Shown here: positions 32,675 to 42,475 of the stretch, in pieces | Layout: the number at the start of each line of letters is the position of its first letter | Position numbering within the stretch: the first letter of the stretch is position 1 | Assembly (NCBI RefSeq): GCF_000263595.1 | Contig: NZ_ADES01000001.1 | Coordinates: 142,623-206,622, forward strand | Source: Gardnerella vaginalis 1500E | GTDB lineage: Bacteria; Actinomycetota; Actinomycetes; Actinomycetales; Bifidobacteriaceae | Length of the DNA stretch: 64,000 bases | Reading direction: 5' to 3' | Notes under the pieces: generated by a model | The model's database searches: none | Seen by the model: the letters and a program-made list of their open reading frames with translations, nothing else | What the model was told of the DNA's origin: nothing | Translations under genes and position numbers: made by a program

Positions 32675-35662
32675 TTAAGCTGCAACAGTTAAGGCGTTTG
32701 CGGCTTTGCGTCTAGACATAAATCGTAGCACGCATTTTCTAAGCTCGGAAGCTATTAGCACAACCATTGAAAGGCCGAGGCATTCAAACCATTCATTTAG
32801 GCTCAAAGGAACAGTTCCAAATGGCTCGTTCAAGAATGGTATGTAAATTACTGCCAGCTGTAGAAGCACAGAAACTGCAATAGCGCCCCAAAGCCAACGA
32901 TTTGCAAACAAACCTACAAATACGCTTTGAGAATCGGAACGAGAAGCTAGTGCGTTCAACATTTGCGCAAACACAAGAATTGTGAAGCCCATTGTGCGAG
33001 CGTGCGTCATTTGTGCAGCGTGGCTCATAATTCCAACAGAACGGTCAGTAAATAAGCCGCCTGCCAAATGCATATCCATGCCAATTAACGTAATAGCAGC
33101 CATAATTATTCCGATAAATACAATATCTCCCCACATTCGTCGGTCAATAACGCTATCGGTAAGTTTTCGAGGCTTTCTATCCATTACGTCGTCAGTTTGA
33201 GGATCAACTCCCATAGCAAGGGCAGGAGCGGCATCCGTAAGCAAATTAATCCACAAAAGCTGAGTTGCAAGAAGTGGAAGCGTAACGCCTACGGAATTAG
33301 GCTGCGTGATGCCGAGAGCTCCAGCGAAAACAACACCACCGAAAACGGTGCAAACTTCACCAACATTGGAGCTGAGCAGGTAGCGCAAGAATTTACGAAT
33401 ATTGTCGAAAATTCCTCTACCTTCGCGCACAGCCGCAACAATAGTCGAGAAGTTATCGTCTGCAAGAATCATCTTGGCAGATTCTTTTGTAACTTCCGTG
33501 CCAGTAATGCCCATAGCAACACCAATATCGGCAGACTTTACGGCTGGAGCATCGTTTACGCCGTCGCCAGTCATGGCAACAATGTTTCCTTGACGCTGCA
33601 ATGAAGAAACAATAGCAAGCTTGTGCTCAGGAGCAACTCGCGCGTAAACGCTGGTTTTGTTTATTGCTTCATCAAAAGCAATATTGTCGTCGTCTAGAGA
33701 AAGAAGCTCGTCAAGATCGTCTCCAGTAAGCGCGCGCTCGTCTTTGCCAACAATGCCAAGATCTCTAGCAATACGAGTTGCTGTAAGAGGATGGTCGCCA
33801 GTAATCATAACAGTGCGAATTCCGGCACGGTGAGCTTGAGCAACGCTATCTCGAACTTCAATGCGAGGCGGATCAATAATTCCAACCATGCCGTTCCAAA
33901 TTAAATCAGATTCCAAAACGTCGCTCTGCTCAGCAACGTCAGCAATTTGGCCGGCAGCGTTAGAAACCATGCCGTCAACTTTCGTTAAACTATCAACGCC
34001 AAGCGGACGGTACGCCATGCCAAGAGTTCGGTAAGCTTCCCCAGAAAGGCGCTCGACAGTAGCCAAAATATCTTCGCGATCGCCATCAGTAAGTGGACGT
34101 ACAGCGCCAGCTACTGCAATTCGAGTGCAGTAAGAAAGAAGCACATCCGGAGCACCTTTAGCGCAAACAATAAGATTTCCAGAATCTGAACCATCTTTTA
34201 CTACTACAGACATGCGTTTGCGCTCAGAAGTAAACGGAACTTCAGCAACACGAGTTAAGTGAGCATAACGCTTATCTGCCTTTGTTTTACGCGCTGCAAC
34301 AACAATAGAAACTTCTGTAGGGTCTCCAACTGGCTGCCAGCTTTTAGTAGATTCGTCGTAATGAAGATCTCCATCGTTAGCCAAATAGCCGGAACCTAAA
34401 GCTCCTAACACTTCTGTCGCAAGATTTTGAGGAACAGCAAGATCTGCATCTGCAGAATCAAGAAGAACCATTCGGCCTTCTGGCTTATAACCACTGCCAG
34501 TAAGCTGCACTTCGCCACTAGGAGTAATTACGCGCTCAACGGTCATTTCGTTACGAGTTAATGTGCCTGTTTTATCGGAACAAATAACAGAAGCGGAACC
34601 AAGCGTTTCTACAGAAGAAAGCTTTTTCACAACCGCATGATGCTTAACCATGCGCTGCACGCCAAGAGCAAGCACAACAGTCAAAATAGCAGCTAAGCCT
34701 TCTGGAACTGCAGCAACAGCAAGAGAAACGGAAAGAAGAAGTGAATCAATAATATCCTGAATACTATGGAAGCCTTCTAGCAGCCACATTGAGGCAAGAA
34801 CAACAGCCGCAATAATGCATACAGCAATACCAAGAACCTTAGAAACTCTTACCATCTCGCGCTCAAGAGGAGTGGATTCTTCGTCCGACTTGGAAAGCAT
34901 ATCCGCAATTTTTCCAACCTGCGTGCTCATGCCGGTTGAAGTTACAATAGCGCGACCAGTTCCTTGAGTTACAGCAGTGCCGTTGAAAACCATGTTTGTG
35001 CGGTCGCCCAAAGCTTTTGCGGATTGCAAAGTATCGGGGCGCTTGCTTACAGCAACCGATTCGCCAGTAAGACTTGCTTCGGCAACACGCAAAGATGCTG
35101 CAGCAATTAAACGACCGTCAGCAGAAACAGCATCGCCCTCACCAAGAACAAGAATATCGCCAGGAACTACCTCGGTAGTATCGATGCGTATAACGCGCCC
35201 ATCTCGCAAAACCGAAGTTTGAGGCGCGCTCATTCTAGCTAAAGCTTCAACCGCTTCCTCCGCGCGCGACTCTTGAATAAATCCAAGAACAGCATTTGCA
35301 ATCAAAATTATGATAATAACAATGGAATCAAACGGTAGAATTTCTCCGCCGCTGTTACCTTTATGCTGCGCTCTTTCCACGAACCAAGCAATTGCAGAAA
35401 TAATAGTAGCTGCAATCAGCAAGTAAACAAGTGGATCTTTGAACTGTTCAAGGAATCGCTTCCATGCAGGCGTTTTTTCGGATGCAGCAAGCGCGTTCGG
35501 ACCGAATTGTGCAAGTCGTTTAGATGCTTCTTCGGAACTTAAGCCGCAAGTTACGTCTACGTGTAAAGCAAGGGATACTTGCTGAACGTTTTGCAATGAA
35601 GGATCCTGATTATTGGCATCAGAGGCCTTGCGTTTGGATTGATCAAGAGCGTGATCAACCAT
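32675..35662 (-). CDS. Cation-transporting P-type ATPase (P2A, Ca2+-type)
   Basis: A 995-residue pump with the full P2 layout: N-terminal cation ATPase domain, TGESVAVSK (actuator), PEGLAAILT in membrane helix 4 (as in SERCA-like Ca2+ pumps), DKTGTLTRNE (phosphorylated Asp), GDGVNDAPAVK, and six C-terminal membrane segments. The PEGL motif and helix 6 residues (NLLTDAAPALAMG) favour Ca2+ export over Mg2+ uptake, although Mn2+ or Na+ transport is possible for such proteins. It stands alone on the minus strand, divergent from the rRNA methyltransferase gene. Confidence 0.9.
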   Translation of the reverse strand: MVDHALDQSKRKASDANNQDPSLQNVQQVSLALHVDVTCGLSSEEASKRLAQFGPNALAASEKTPAWKRFLEQFKDPLVYLLIAATIISAIAWFVERAQHKGNSGGEILPFDSIVIIIILIANAVLGFIQESRAEEAVEALARMSAPQTSVLRDGRVIRIDTTEVVPGDILVLGEGDAVSADGRLIAAASLRVAEASLTGESVAVSKRPDTLQSAKALGDRTNMVFNGTAVTQGTGRAIVTSTGMSTQVGKIADMLSKSDEESTPLEREMVRVSKVLGIAVCIIAAVVLASMWLLEGFHSIQDIIDSLLLSVSLAVAAVPEGLAAILTVVLALGVQRMVKHHAVVKKLSSVETLGSASVICSDKTGTLTRNEMTVERVITPSGEVQLTGSGYKPEGRMVLLDSADADLAVPQNLATEVLGALGSGYLANDGDLHYDESTKSWQPVGDPTEVSIVVAARKTKADKRYAHLTRVAEVPFTSERKRMSVVVKDGSDSGNLIVCAKGAPDVLLSYCTRIAVAGAVRPLTDGDREDILATVERLSGEAYRTLGMAYRPLGVDSLTKVDGMVSNAAGQIADVAEQSDVLESDLIWNGMVGIIDPPRIEVRDSVAQAHRAGIRTVMITGDHPLTATRIARDLGIVGKDERALTGDDLDELLSLDDDNIAFDEAINKTSVYARVAPEHKLAIVSSLQRQGNIVAMTGDGVNDAPAVKSADIGVAMGITGTEVTKESAKMILADDNFSTIVAAVREGRGIFDNIRKFLRYLLSSNVGEVCTVFGGVVFAGALGITQPNSVGVTLPLLATQLLWINLLTDAAPALAMGVDPQTDDVMDRKPRKLTDSVIDRRMWGDIVFIGIIMAAITLIGMDMHLAGGLFTDRSVGIMSHAAQMTHARTMGFTILVFAQMLNALASRSDSQSVFVGLFANRWLWGAIAVSVLLQLAVIYIPFLNEPFGTVPLSLNEWFECLGLSMVVLIASELRKCVLRFMSRRKAANALTVAA

Positions 35663-35967
35663 GTTTTCCCCCTTGGGAGCGCCGCGGAGTAGTCAATAAT
35701 CGCAACGCGAACGCTATTTTGTACGTTCAGCACTGTAACTATTGCGCGGTTGTGGAATATTGCGTCACTTTTAAAAAGCAGTTATTCGCACTTTTCTAAA
35801 AGCTTCCTGCAATAAATAAGTACCGTTCTATTATGTCATATAACGCGCCAATAAGTGCGCGAACCTAAAAAGAAGTATGTAAAATTAATAAAATTTATTG
35901 ATATTTATTAAAAGTTAATGCTGCTTATTGCAAACTCAATGCCTCGGGGGCATGTGAGAATAGAGGT
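35663..35967. other. Divergent intergenic region, promoters only
   Basis: This 305-base AT-rich region separates the P-type ATPase gene from the divergent rRNA methyltransferase gene. It should hold both promoters, but I could not pick convincing -35/-10 pairs. A small inverted repeat GCGC-CAATAAGT-GCGC lies near 35847-35862. No gene was found in it. Confidence 0.5.
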
Positions 35968-36963
35968 ATGACTACGAAAAAAGGACCGACCAAGGGGTCG
36001 GGTGGAAAACATCGCAATGCATTGCGAGGCAAAGGGCCTACGCCAAAGGCTGAAGATCGCGTATATCATAAGGCTTATTTCGCTAAGAAAGCTGCGATAA
36101 AGCGCACTTTCGCTGATCCGCGTTTAGCTGCAAGGCGAAGGGTGGATAAGTTCGCTTCTGATTCGGATGAGTTGGTTATTGGCCGTAATGCTGTTCTTGA
36201 AGCTCTTAGAGTTGGAGTTCCAAGTTTACAGTTGTACGTTGCAAGCCGAATCGAACATGATGATCGCACTCGCGAAATTGTAAAACTTGCTGGAGTTAAG
36301 GGTTTGCGTCTGCTGGAAGCTGACCGCTTGGAAATGGATAGAATTGCGCGTTCTAGCAACCATCAGGGCATTATTTTGAAAGTGCAGCCTTACCAGTATT
36401 ACTCTTTGCAGGAATTGGTTGAACGTGCAGAAAAGAAGTCTCGCGCAATGGAAGCTGCTGATTCTGCTGCTGCTCGAATTAATGCTCGTCCTCTGTTTAT
36501 TGCTTTAGATGGTGTGACGGATCCGCAAAATTTGGGTGCTGTTATTCGTTCTGCTGCAGCATTCGGAGCTAACGGCGTGATTTTGCCTGAGCGTAGAAGT
36601 GCTTCCGTAACTGCTGCCGCTTGGAAAGTTTCTGCTGGTGCTGCAGCTCATTTGCCAGTTGCTCGAGTTGTTAATTTGAATAAGGCTATTCAAGGTTTGC
36701 GCGAGCGCGGCTGGTATGCGATTGGTCTTGATGGCGGCGGCGATAAGCTCGTTGGTGAAACTGGCTTTGAAACTGATCCGCTGGTTGTGGTTCTTGGCTC
36801 TGAAGGTAAGGGCATGAGCAGACTAACTCGTGAAGTTTGTGATGCTATTGCTGGAATCCCAATTTCTAACGCAGTTGAGTCACTTAACGCCTCGGTTGCG
36901 GCTGGAATCAGCTTGTATGCTGTGGCTAACGCTCGTCGTTTGGCTGCATTGAATCAAAACTAA
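35968..36963 (+). CDS. rlmB: 23S rRNA (guanosine-2'-O-)-methyltransferase, TrmH/RlmB family
   Basis: The 331-residue SPOUT enzyme uses SAM to methylate a ribose in 23S rRNA. The substrate-binding domain begins at about residue 65 (GRNAVLEALR). The SPOUT domain carries the three family motifs: DGVTDPQNLGAVIRSAAAFGA, VVLGSEGKGMSRL and IPISNAVESLNASVAAGI. A Lys/Arg/Gly-rich head of about 40 residues is typical of actinobacterial members and probably binds RNA. GAGG precedes the ATG. Exact target (RlmB-type G2251 or another) is inferred. Confidence 0.9.
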   Translation: MTTKKGPTKGSGGKHRNALRGKGPTPKAEDRVYHKAYFAKKAAIKRTFADPRLAARRRVDKFASDSDELVIGRNAVLEALRVGVPSLQLYVASRIEHDDRTREIVKLAGVKGLRLLEADRLEMDRIARSSNHQGIILKVQPYQYYSLQELVERAEKKSRAMEAADSAAARINARPLFIALDGVTDPQNLGAVIRSAAAFGANGVILPERRSASVTAAAWKVSAGAAAHLPVARVVNLNKAIQGLRERGWYAIGLDGGGDKLVGETGFETDPLVVVLGSEGKGMSRLTREVCDAIAGIPISNAVESLNASVAAGISLYAVANARRLAALNQN

Positions 36964-37094
36964 AAAAATTTCAAACTTTAAAATCACGCTTGCACTGTAT
37001 TGTTACGGTGTTAGCGTGATTTTATTTGGTTGGGGCTTTTATTTGCTGAAGTTTAGTACTGACGCAATTTTGAAAGAAATAATTAAATAGAAAT

Positions 37095-38801
37095 ATGCAT
37101 ATTAGTGAAAATACTATAGAAGAAAATAAAACATTTATGAACGAAAATACTATTACGAATACGAGTACTGCAAATACAAATACTCCGAAAACAACAAATA
37201 AACTATGGATTGTAAAGCATGCGCGCGCGCTTAGTTTTATTGCATACATGGCTGTTGTTGCAGTAGTTATGTACTTCCATGAACCGTGGTTTGACGAAGC
37301 GCAGAGTTGGCTTATTGCGCGTGATTCTTCGTTTGCTGATTTGTTAACTCTTCGTCCGCATTACGAAGGGCATCCGCCACTTTGGACGCTTCTTCTTTCA
37401 ATCCCTGCAAAAACAGGTGTTCCGTACGAAATTGGTCTTAAAGGCGTGCAGTTTTTGTGCGCTGCTCTTCTAGGAGGATGGCTGATTTTCCGCGCTCCTT
37501 TTAATCGCCTTACTATTGCGCTTCTGCCATTTACTTATTTTATTTGCTTCCAATACGGAGTTACTGCACGCCCTTACGCATTGCTATGTGTTTCTTTGCT
37601 AATGGTTGCACATTATTGGAAATATGCGGATTCTAAGCCATCTAATACTTGGAAACTTGTGCTAAGTCTTGTGTTAATGTGTGCGATTAGCTCTTATGGA
37701 ATTGCTATTGCTGCAGGTTTTGCCTTGGCTTGGGTTGTGCGAAGCGTACAGATAGCTGGAATTAAGAATGCTGTTTGTGAAATATTTTCTAATATAAATC
37801 GTTTGCTTGGTTGGATTTTACTTGCTTTTGTTGGTTTTGCAAGCATTGCCTGCATTTGGCCTGCTGCTAATGCATTTGGTTCTCGCGCAACTTTTAGCGG
37901 AAATTCTCATCTTATTCAATTCTTGTATTTTATTTTCGTAGTTCCGTCAGAAAGCATGTTTACAGCATTCGCTGGAGACGTTTCTTTGAGAAGAATGTCT
38001 TTAGGAATATTGCCAACTATTATTTGCGTTCTTATTTCAATACTGATTTGGGCTTTTGCTATTTGTATTGCAAAACGTAGGAAAATGTTGGTATCTCTTA
38101 TTCTTCCTTATTTGACTTTTGCTATTATTGCAACGCAATATTTTACTTTGCATCATGCAGGAATCGTATTCGTATTCTTTATTGCGCAACTGTGGATGTG
38201 TGTTGCTAATAAGCCGCTTAATTTTGATATTACGCTTGCAAATAAGTTAAGTAATAAGTGTGCATTTACTCAATCTATTATTGTTATTTTGTTGGCGCCA
38301 AGTTTGATTTGGAATATATTTGCTTGCGTTAATGATATTAGATTCGACTACTCAGGTTCTCGCGCTCTTGCGCAATTCATTCAGAGAAATCACGCAGAAA
38401 ATAAGCGTTTTGTAACATCTTGGCTTCATAAAGAAGAAAAATTAGATAGTAACGGTAATACTATTTCTCCAGAATTTGAAGATGTTCACCAGTATTCTTG
38501 GCAGCTTATTACAGCAAACCCTTATTTTGCGAAGAATCTTATTGATTGCAGTTATAAAAACAGTTCGTTTATTACTAATGAACGTCCTTCTGAGTCTCAA
38601 GCGTGGGGTGAAATATCAGCTTGCAAGGCTAAAAAAGAACCTCAATTCTTTGTAACCGAATCAAGCGAACCGTGGTACTACTTTGTTGCATTGGACTACA
38701 ATATTGAGCATTACACGGCGCATGTTATTGCTAAAACTAAATCCTCTTTCAAATCGAATGTTTCCGAAGGAACAGTAACTGTATACGAGCGCAAAAAGTA
38801 G
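37095..38801 (+). CDS. GT-C type membrane glycosyltransferase (GT39-like)
   Basis: This 568-residue protein has about ten hydrophobic segments. The early motif FHEPWFDEAQSWLIARD has the Asp-Glu of the first extracytoplasmic loop that is catalytic in GT-C enzymes, and HYEGHPPLWTLLL follows. These resemble dolichyl/polyprenyl-phosphate-mannose-protein mannosyltransferases. The last 180 residues form an extracytoplasmic domain. It probably transfers a sugar from a lipid carrier to a protein or cell-wall polymer; acceptor and sugar are unknown. A second start at 37137 is possible. No glycan cluster surrounds it. Confidence 0.7.
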   Translation: MHISENTIEENKTFMNENTITNTSTANTNTPKTTNKLWIVKHARALSFIAYMAVVAVVMYFHEPWFDEAQSWLIARDSSFADLLTLRPHYEGHPPLWTLLLSIPAKTGVPYEIGLKGVQFLCAALLGGWLIFRAPFNRLTIALLPFTYFICFQYGVTARPYALLCVSLLMVAHYWKYADSKPSNTWKLVLSLVLMCAISSYGIAIAAGFALAWVVRSVQIAGIKNAVCEIFSNINRLLGWILLAFVGFASIACIWPAANAFGSRATFSGNSHLIQFLYFIFVVPSESMFTAFAGDVSLRRMSLGILPTIICVLISILIWAFAICIAKRRKMLVSLILPYLTFAIIATQYFTLHHAGIVFVFFIAQLWMCVANKPLNFDITLANKLSNKCAFTQSIIVILLAPSLIWNIFACVNDIRFDYSGSRALAQFIQRNHAENKRFVTSWLHKEEKLDSNGNTISPEFEDVHQYSWQLITANPYFAKNLIDCSYKNSSFITNERPSESQAWGEISACKAKKEPQFFVTESSEPWYYFVALDYNIEHYTAHVIAKTKSSFKSNVSEGTVTVYERKK

Positions 38802-38816
38802 CGTGAATAAATAAAC

Positions 38817-38874
38817 AAATACGCCCCAATTGCAAGATAATCGCAAGATGCATCTTACTGTTGGGGCGTATTTA
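38817..38874. terminator. Bidirectional terminator
   Basis: AAATACGCCCCAA pairs with TTGGGGCGTATTT over 32 bases. A-rich and T-rich flanks lie on either side, so it serves both the glycosyltransferase gene and the convergent HtrA gene. Confidence 0.85.
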
Positions 38875-38908
38875 TTATGGCCTTAAATACTTGCAGGCGT
38901 TATTTAAT

Positions 38909-40726
38909 TTACCAGAATCCGAACGGATCAAAGATACCGCCGTCATCTCCATCACTATCGTCACGCTGCTGTAAATCGTCGTCGTCATCGTCATTGGACT
39001 TTTTACCACGATTTCGAGAGTTCTTTTTATCTTTCTTCAGCGTCTTTTCTTTACGATTAATTCCGCTAACAGCAGCTTCTTCTTGGTCGAACGTAACAGT
39101 CAATTTAAGAGTATTTCCTCCGCGAACTACAGTAAGTGTAGCTTTATTGTTAAACGCTGTTGCGCGAACGTACCCAAGTAGAGCGTAATTATTAGCAACA
39201 GGTTTATCGTCAAACGCCACAATGGTGTCTCCAGCTTTAAGGCCTGCTTCAGCTGCCGGAGTTCCTTGATTTACAGAAACAATTTGAGCGCCGCCGCGAG
39301 TAATACCATTTGATTCCACGGCAACACTTTTAATCATAATTCCCAAAGCAACGTGCTTAACAGAACCATTTTTAATAATTTCTGAAACTACTCGCTTCAC
39401 CAAGTTTGCCGGTATTGCAAAACCAATACCAATCGAGCCTGCTGTTCCGCCTTGAGTAGAGGTGGCTGCAATAGAAGAGTTTATGCCAATAATTTGGCCT
39501 GCTGCATTAAAAGTTGGGCCGCCAGAATTTCCTGGATTAATAGCGGCATCAATTTGCACAGCATTAGTTACGATTTCTGAACGGCTTTGATCGTCCATAA
39601 CAGATACAGGACGATTTAATGCTGAAACAATACCTGTTGTAGCAGTATCGTCGTAACCTAGCGGGTTGCCAATAGCCATAACTGCTTCACCAACCGCCAG
39701 CAAATCTGAATTTGCAAATTGTGCAGTTTTCAAATTTTTTGGCGGATTATCAATCTTAAGAACAGCCAAATCTGTTGTTTTATCTGCTCCAACTAAAGTT
39801 GCAGAATATATTTGGCCATTAGAAAGAGTAACTTGAATTTGTTTTGCGTCTGCAATTACGTGATTATTAGTAACTGCGTATCCTTTAGAATCAATTATTA
39901 CGCCTGAACCTTTGCCCATTCCCTTGGCTAAGCGCGTTTGAATAGAAATTACAGAGCCAGAAACTTGACGAGCTACTCCACGCCAATCAGGAGATTGTGC
40001 GCCTTTAACTATTGCGGTTCCAGGACCAGATGCTTTTGAACCGACGCTTTCTAAGGAGCTTCCTTGTGGAATTGCAATAAGTCCTTGCGAAACTACGAAA
40101 GTCATTACAACAACACAAACTATTGCTGAAATTACTGCCGATAAAATAGCAATCATAACAGGCGGAGTATTGTTATTTGCCTGAAGATTGGCAAACTTTT
40201 CTCCCTTATTTACTGCGCTTGTTTCGCTGTGGTCTCCTTCATTTGTGCTATTGAACACTGGAGGAAGATTTTGCTGCGCATTTTGATTAACATTATCGCC
40301 ATTTGTGTGGCTAGTGTTTTCGTTAGATTCGTATGGATTCCCGAACGCATTAGGAGTATTTGCTGAAGGGGCATAAGGATTTTGTGGCCCAACATATGAG
40401 GAAGGTGCCGCATTAGCGTTAGGCATATTCGCATTAGGATAATTTGCGCTAGGTTGGTTTACTACAGGCTGACTTGCTGTTTCCCTATTGTTCACAGGTC
40501 CGTATGCGCCGAACTCTGGCGCAGGACTATAAGCTTGAACATTCTGAGCAGTACGCGGCTGCGAGTTTTGTTGCGGCTGTGTGTTCTGCGAATCCTGCTG
40601 AGCTTGCGCAGCTTGCTGATCCTGCTGATTTTGCGGGCTCTGCGGGCCTTGTTGCTGCGCAATAGCCTCAGTATTTACATTGTTATTGGATTCCTGCTGA
40701 TTGGTACCATACAAATCGTCAGCCAT
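38909..40726 (-). CDS. HtrA/DegP-like serine protease with PDZ domain
   Basis: The 605-residue protein has a Q/N/A-rich cytoplasmic head (about 1-190) and one membrane segment (about 194-222). A trypsin-like domain follows with His in TNNHVIA (about 288), Asp in TTDLAVLK (about 317) and Ser in NPGNSGGPTF (about 398). A PDZ domain (about 470-555) and a charged Lys/Asp-rich tail complete it. It should degrade or refold damaged proteins on the outer face of the membrane. The long disordered head is common in bifidobacterial HtrA. The start follows AAGGAGGATGA. Confidence 0.93.
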   Translation of the reverse strand: MADDLYGTNQQESNNNVNTEAIAQQQGPQSPQNQQDQQAAQAQQDSQNTQPQQNSQPRTAQNVQAYSPAPEFGAYGPVNNRETASQPVVNQPSANYPNANMPNANAAPSSYVGPQNPYAPSANTPNAFGNPYESNENTSHTNGDNVNQNAQQNLPPVFNSTNEGDHSETSAVNKGEKFANLQANNNTPPVMIAILSAVISAIVCVVVMTFVVSQGLIAIPQGSSLESVGSKASGPGTAIVKGAQSPDWRGVARQVSGSVISIQTRLAKGMGKGSGVIIDSKGYAVTNNHVIADAKQIQVTLSNGQIYSATLVGADKTTDLAVLKIDNPPKNLKTAQFANSDLLAVGEAVMAIGNPLGYDDTATTGIVSALNRPVSVMDDQSRSEIVTNAVQIDAAINPGNSGGPTFNAAGQIIGINSSIAATSTQGGTAGSIGIGFAIPANLVKRVVSEIIKNGSVKHVALGIMIKSVAVESNGITRGGAQIVSVNQGTPAAEAGLKAGDTIVAFDDKPVANNYALLGYVRATAFNNKATLTVVRGGNTLKLTVTFDQEEAAVSGINRKEKTLKKDKKNSRNRGKKSNDDDDDDLQQRDDSDGDDGGIFDPFGFW

Positions 40727-40836
40727 TCATCCTCCTTAAAAAAGACTCTTGATACACCATCATAAACCATCTTCTTATTTATGCACTATTAAATTTATTT
40801 AATGCTATCGTCATGCCTTCTAATAAAGTAAAGGTT

Positions 40837-42138
40837 ATGACAAGTCTTCTTGAACATCCACGCGGAGCTGAGCCTGGGAAGCCTGGTGACCGCAAAGAAT
40901 TTTCGTTTACAAACAAAACGCGACTTTCTAATACTGCTGAAGGTAAAGGTCGTGACGGCGCTCGCTACGGGCGCACTGGCGTAATACACACTCCTCACGG
41001 AGATATTCAAACTCCAGCTTTTGTGCCTGTTGCAACTCAAGCTGCAATGAAAGCTGTATTGCCGGAAAGCATTAAAGATTTAGGTGCGCAATGCATGCTT
41101 TCAAACGCTTTTCACTTGTATGAGCGTCCGGGCGCGGATGTTCTTGATGAGGCTGGCGGTTTAGGAAAGTTTATGAACTGGGATAAGCCAACTTTCACAG
41201 ACTCTGGCGGTTTTCAGGTTCTTTCTTTGGGTGCTGGTTTTAAGAAGACCCTTGCAATGGACGTTACCGGCATGAAGTCGGACGATGTTATTGCAGCCGG
41301 CAAAGAGCGTATGGCTTTTGTTGACGAGGATGGCGTAACTTTTAAGTCTCCTCTTAACGGATCCAAGCACCGTTTTAGTGCAGAAATTTCTATGGGAATA
41401 CAGCACAAGCTCGGCGCGGATATTATGTTTGCTTTCGATGAGCTTACAACTTTGATGAATACGCGTCGCTACCAGGAAGAGTCAGTAGAACGCACTTTCC
41501 GCTGGGCTAAGCGTTGTGTTGCAGAGCATCAGCGTTTAACTAAGGAGCGTGTAGGCAAGCCGTATCAAGCGTTATATGGCGTTGTTCAGGGCGCTAATTA
41601 TGAGGATTTGCGTAGGCATGCGGCAGAGCAGATTGCTTCTTTAGATTTTGATGGCGTTGGTATTGGTGGCGCTATTGAGAAGCGAATTATTGGAGATACT
41701 TGCGCTTGGATTTGCGATGCTATGCCGGAAAATCGCCCACGCCACGTGCTTGGTATTGCAGCCGTGGATGATATTTTTGCTTGCGTTGAAAACGGCGGAG
41801 ATACTTTCGACTGTGTTGCTCCGGCCCGCTGCGGAAGAAACGGAGCAATTTTTACTCGCCATGGGCGTTATAACGTTAAGCGCGCTGAGTTTAAGCATGA
41901 TCAGCGTCCGCTTGAAGAAGGCTGCGATTGCTACACTTGCACGCATTATTCCAGAATGTATGTGGATCATTTGCTGCGCGCTAGTGAAATGAACGGATTT
42001 ACGCTTGCAACAATTCATAACGAGCGTTTCTTCGTGAAGCTGCTCGACGATATTCGAGCTTCTATTGACGGTGGCTATTTTGAAGAGTTCCGTGATGAGA
42101 CTCTTGCTCATTATTACGAAAACGGTTCAAAAGGATGA
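40837..42138 (+). CDS. tgt: Queuine/preQ1 tRNA-guanine transglycosylase
   Basis: Tgt swaps the wobble guanine of GUN-anticodon tRNAs for the 7-deazaguanine base. The 433-residue protein has DSGGFQVLSL with the catalytic Asp, the GVVQGANYEDLR substrate motif, and the zinc site CDCYTCTHYSRMYVDH near the C-terminus. The ATG at 40837 has AAAGG upstream; an in-frame ATG at 40813 would add eight residues. No queuosine synthesis genes lie nearby, so the organism may salvage the base, which is inference limited to this window. tRNA-Leu follows. Confidence 0.94.
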   Translation: MTSLLEHPRGAEPGKPGDRKEFSFTNKTRLSNTAEGKGRDGARYGRTGVIHTPHGDIQTPAFVPVATQAAMKAVLPESIKDLGAQCMLSNAFHLYERPGADVLDEAGGLGKFMNWDKPTFTDSGGFQVLSLGAGFKKTLAMDVTGMKSDDVIAAGKERMAFVDEDGVTFKSPLNGSKHRFSAEISMGIQHKLGADIMFAFDELTTLMNTRRYQEESVERTFRWAKRCVAEHQRLTKERVGKPYQALYGVVQGANYEDLRRHAAEQIASLDFDGVGIGGAIEKRIIGDTCAWICDAMPENRPRHVLGIAAVDDIFACVENGGDTFDCVAPARCGRNGAIFTRHGRYNVKRAEFKHDQRPLEEGCDCYTCTHYSRMYVDHLLRASEMNGFTLATIHNERFFVKLLDDIRASIDGGYFEEFRDETLAHYYENGSKG

Positions 42139-42172
42139 GAGTAGTTTTTACCACAAAATGCTAGGCTAAACA

Positions 42173-42201
42173 TTGCGAATTTATATCAAATATGATAGCC
42201 T
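42173..42201 (+). promoter_or_regulatory. Promoter of tRNA-Leu
   Basis: TTGCGA, a 17-base spacer and an extended -10 TG-A-TAGCCT end 12 bases before the tRNA. Confidence 0.55.
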
Positions 42202-42213
42202 TGCACTTTGTAT

Positions 42214-42296
42214 GCGAACGTGGCGGAATGGTAGACGCGCTGTCTTCAGGTGGCAGTGAGCGTATGCTCGTGCGGGTTCAAGTCCCGCCGTTCGCA
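42214..42296 (+). tRNA. tRNA-Leu(CAG)
   Basis: A class II tRNA with a long variable arm (GTGAGCGTATGCTCGT region). The acceptor stem is GCGAACG/CGTTCGC with A at the discriminator. The anticodon stem CTGTC/GGCAG holds the loop TTCAGGT, anticodon CAG. CCA is not encoded. Confidence 0.93.
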
Positions 42297-42302
42297 CTCT
42301 TT

Positions 42303-42335
42303 AAGAACGTTGATTTTTCAACGTTCTTTTTTATT
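42303..42335 (+). terminator. Terminator of tRNA-Leu
   Basis: AAGAACGTTGA pairs exactly with TCAACGTTCTT over TTTT, followed by a T-run. Confidence 0.9.
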
Positions 42336-42391
42336 TTGTGGCAACGGCTGCAACATCATGTGTAACAATTGTGCAGTTGCTTAAAAATGTG

Positions 42392-42400
42392 TGATAGACT
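42392..42400 (+). promoter_or_regulatory. Extended -10 promoter of the sialidase-regulator operon
   Basis: TG-A-TAGACT matches the extended -10 form used by the tRNA-Leu promoter nearby. No good -35 is visible. The proposed operator begins 15 bases downstream. Confidence 0.45.
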
Positions 42401-42414
42401 GAATAGCGAACGTC

Positions 42415-42428
42415 GTAAGACGTCATAT
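42415..42428 (+). promoter_or_regulatory. Proposed NanR operator before the sialidase gene
   Basis: GTAAGAC-GTCATAT is an imperfect copy of the palindrome ATCAGAC-GTCTGAT seen before two other transcripts of this cluster (best copy at 57957-57968). It sits just after the -10, where a repressor would block transcription. Confidence 0.5.
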
Positions 42429-42475
42429 GTGTTAAAACATTGGTGTTTTAATTTTTACGGTCATGGAGGACTAAA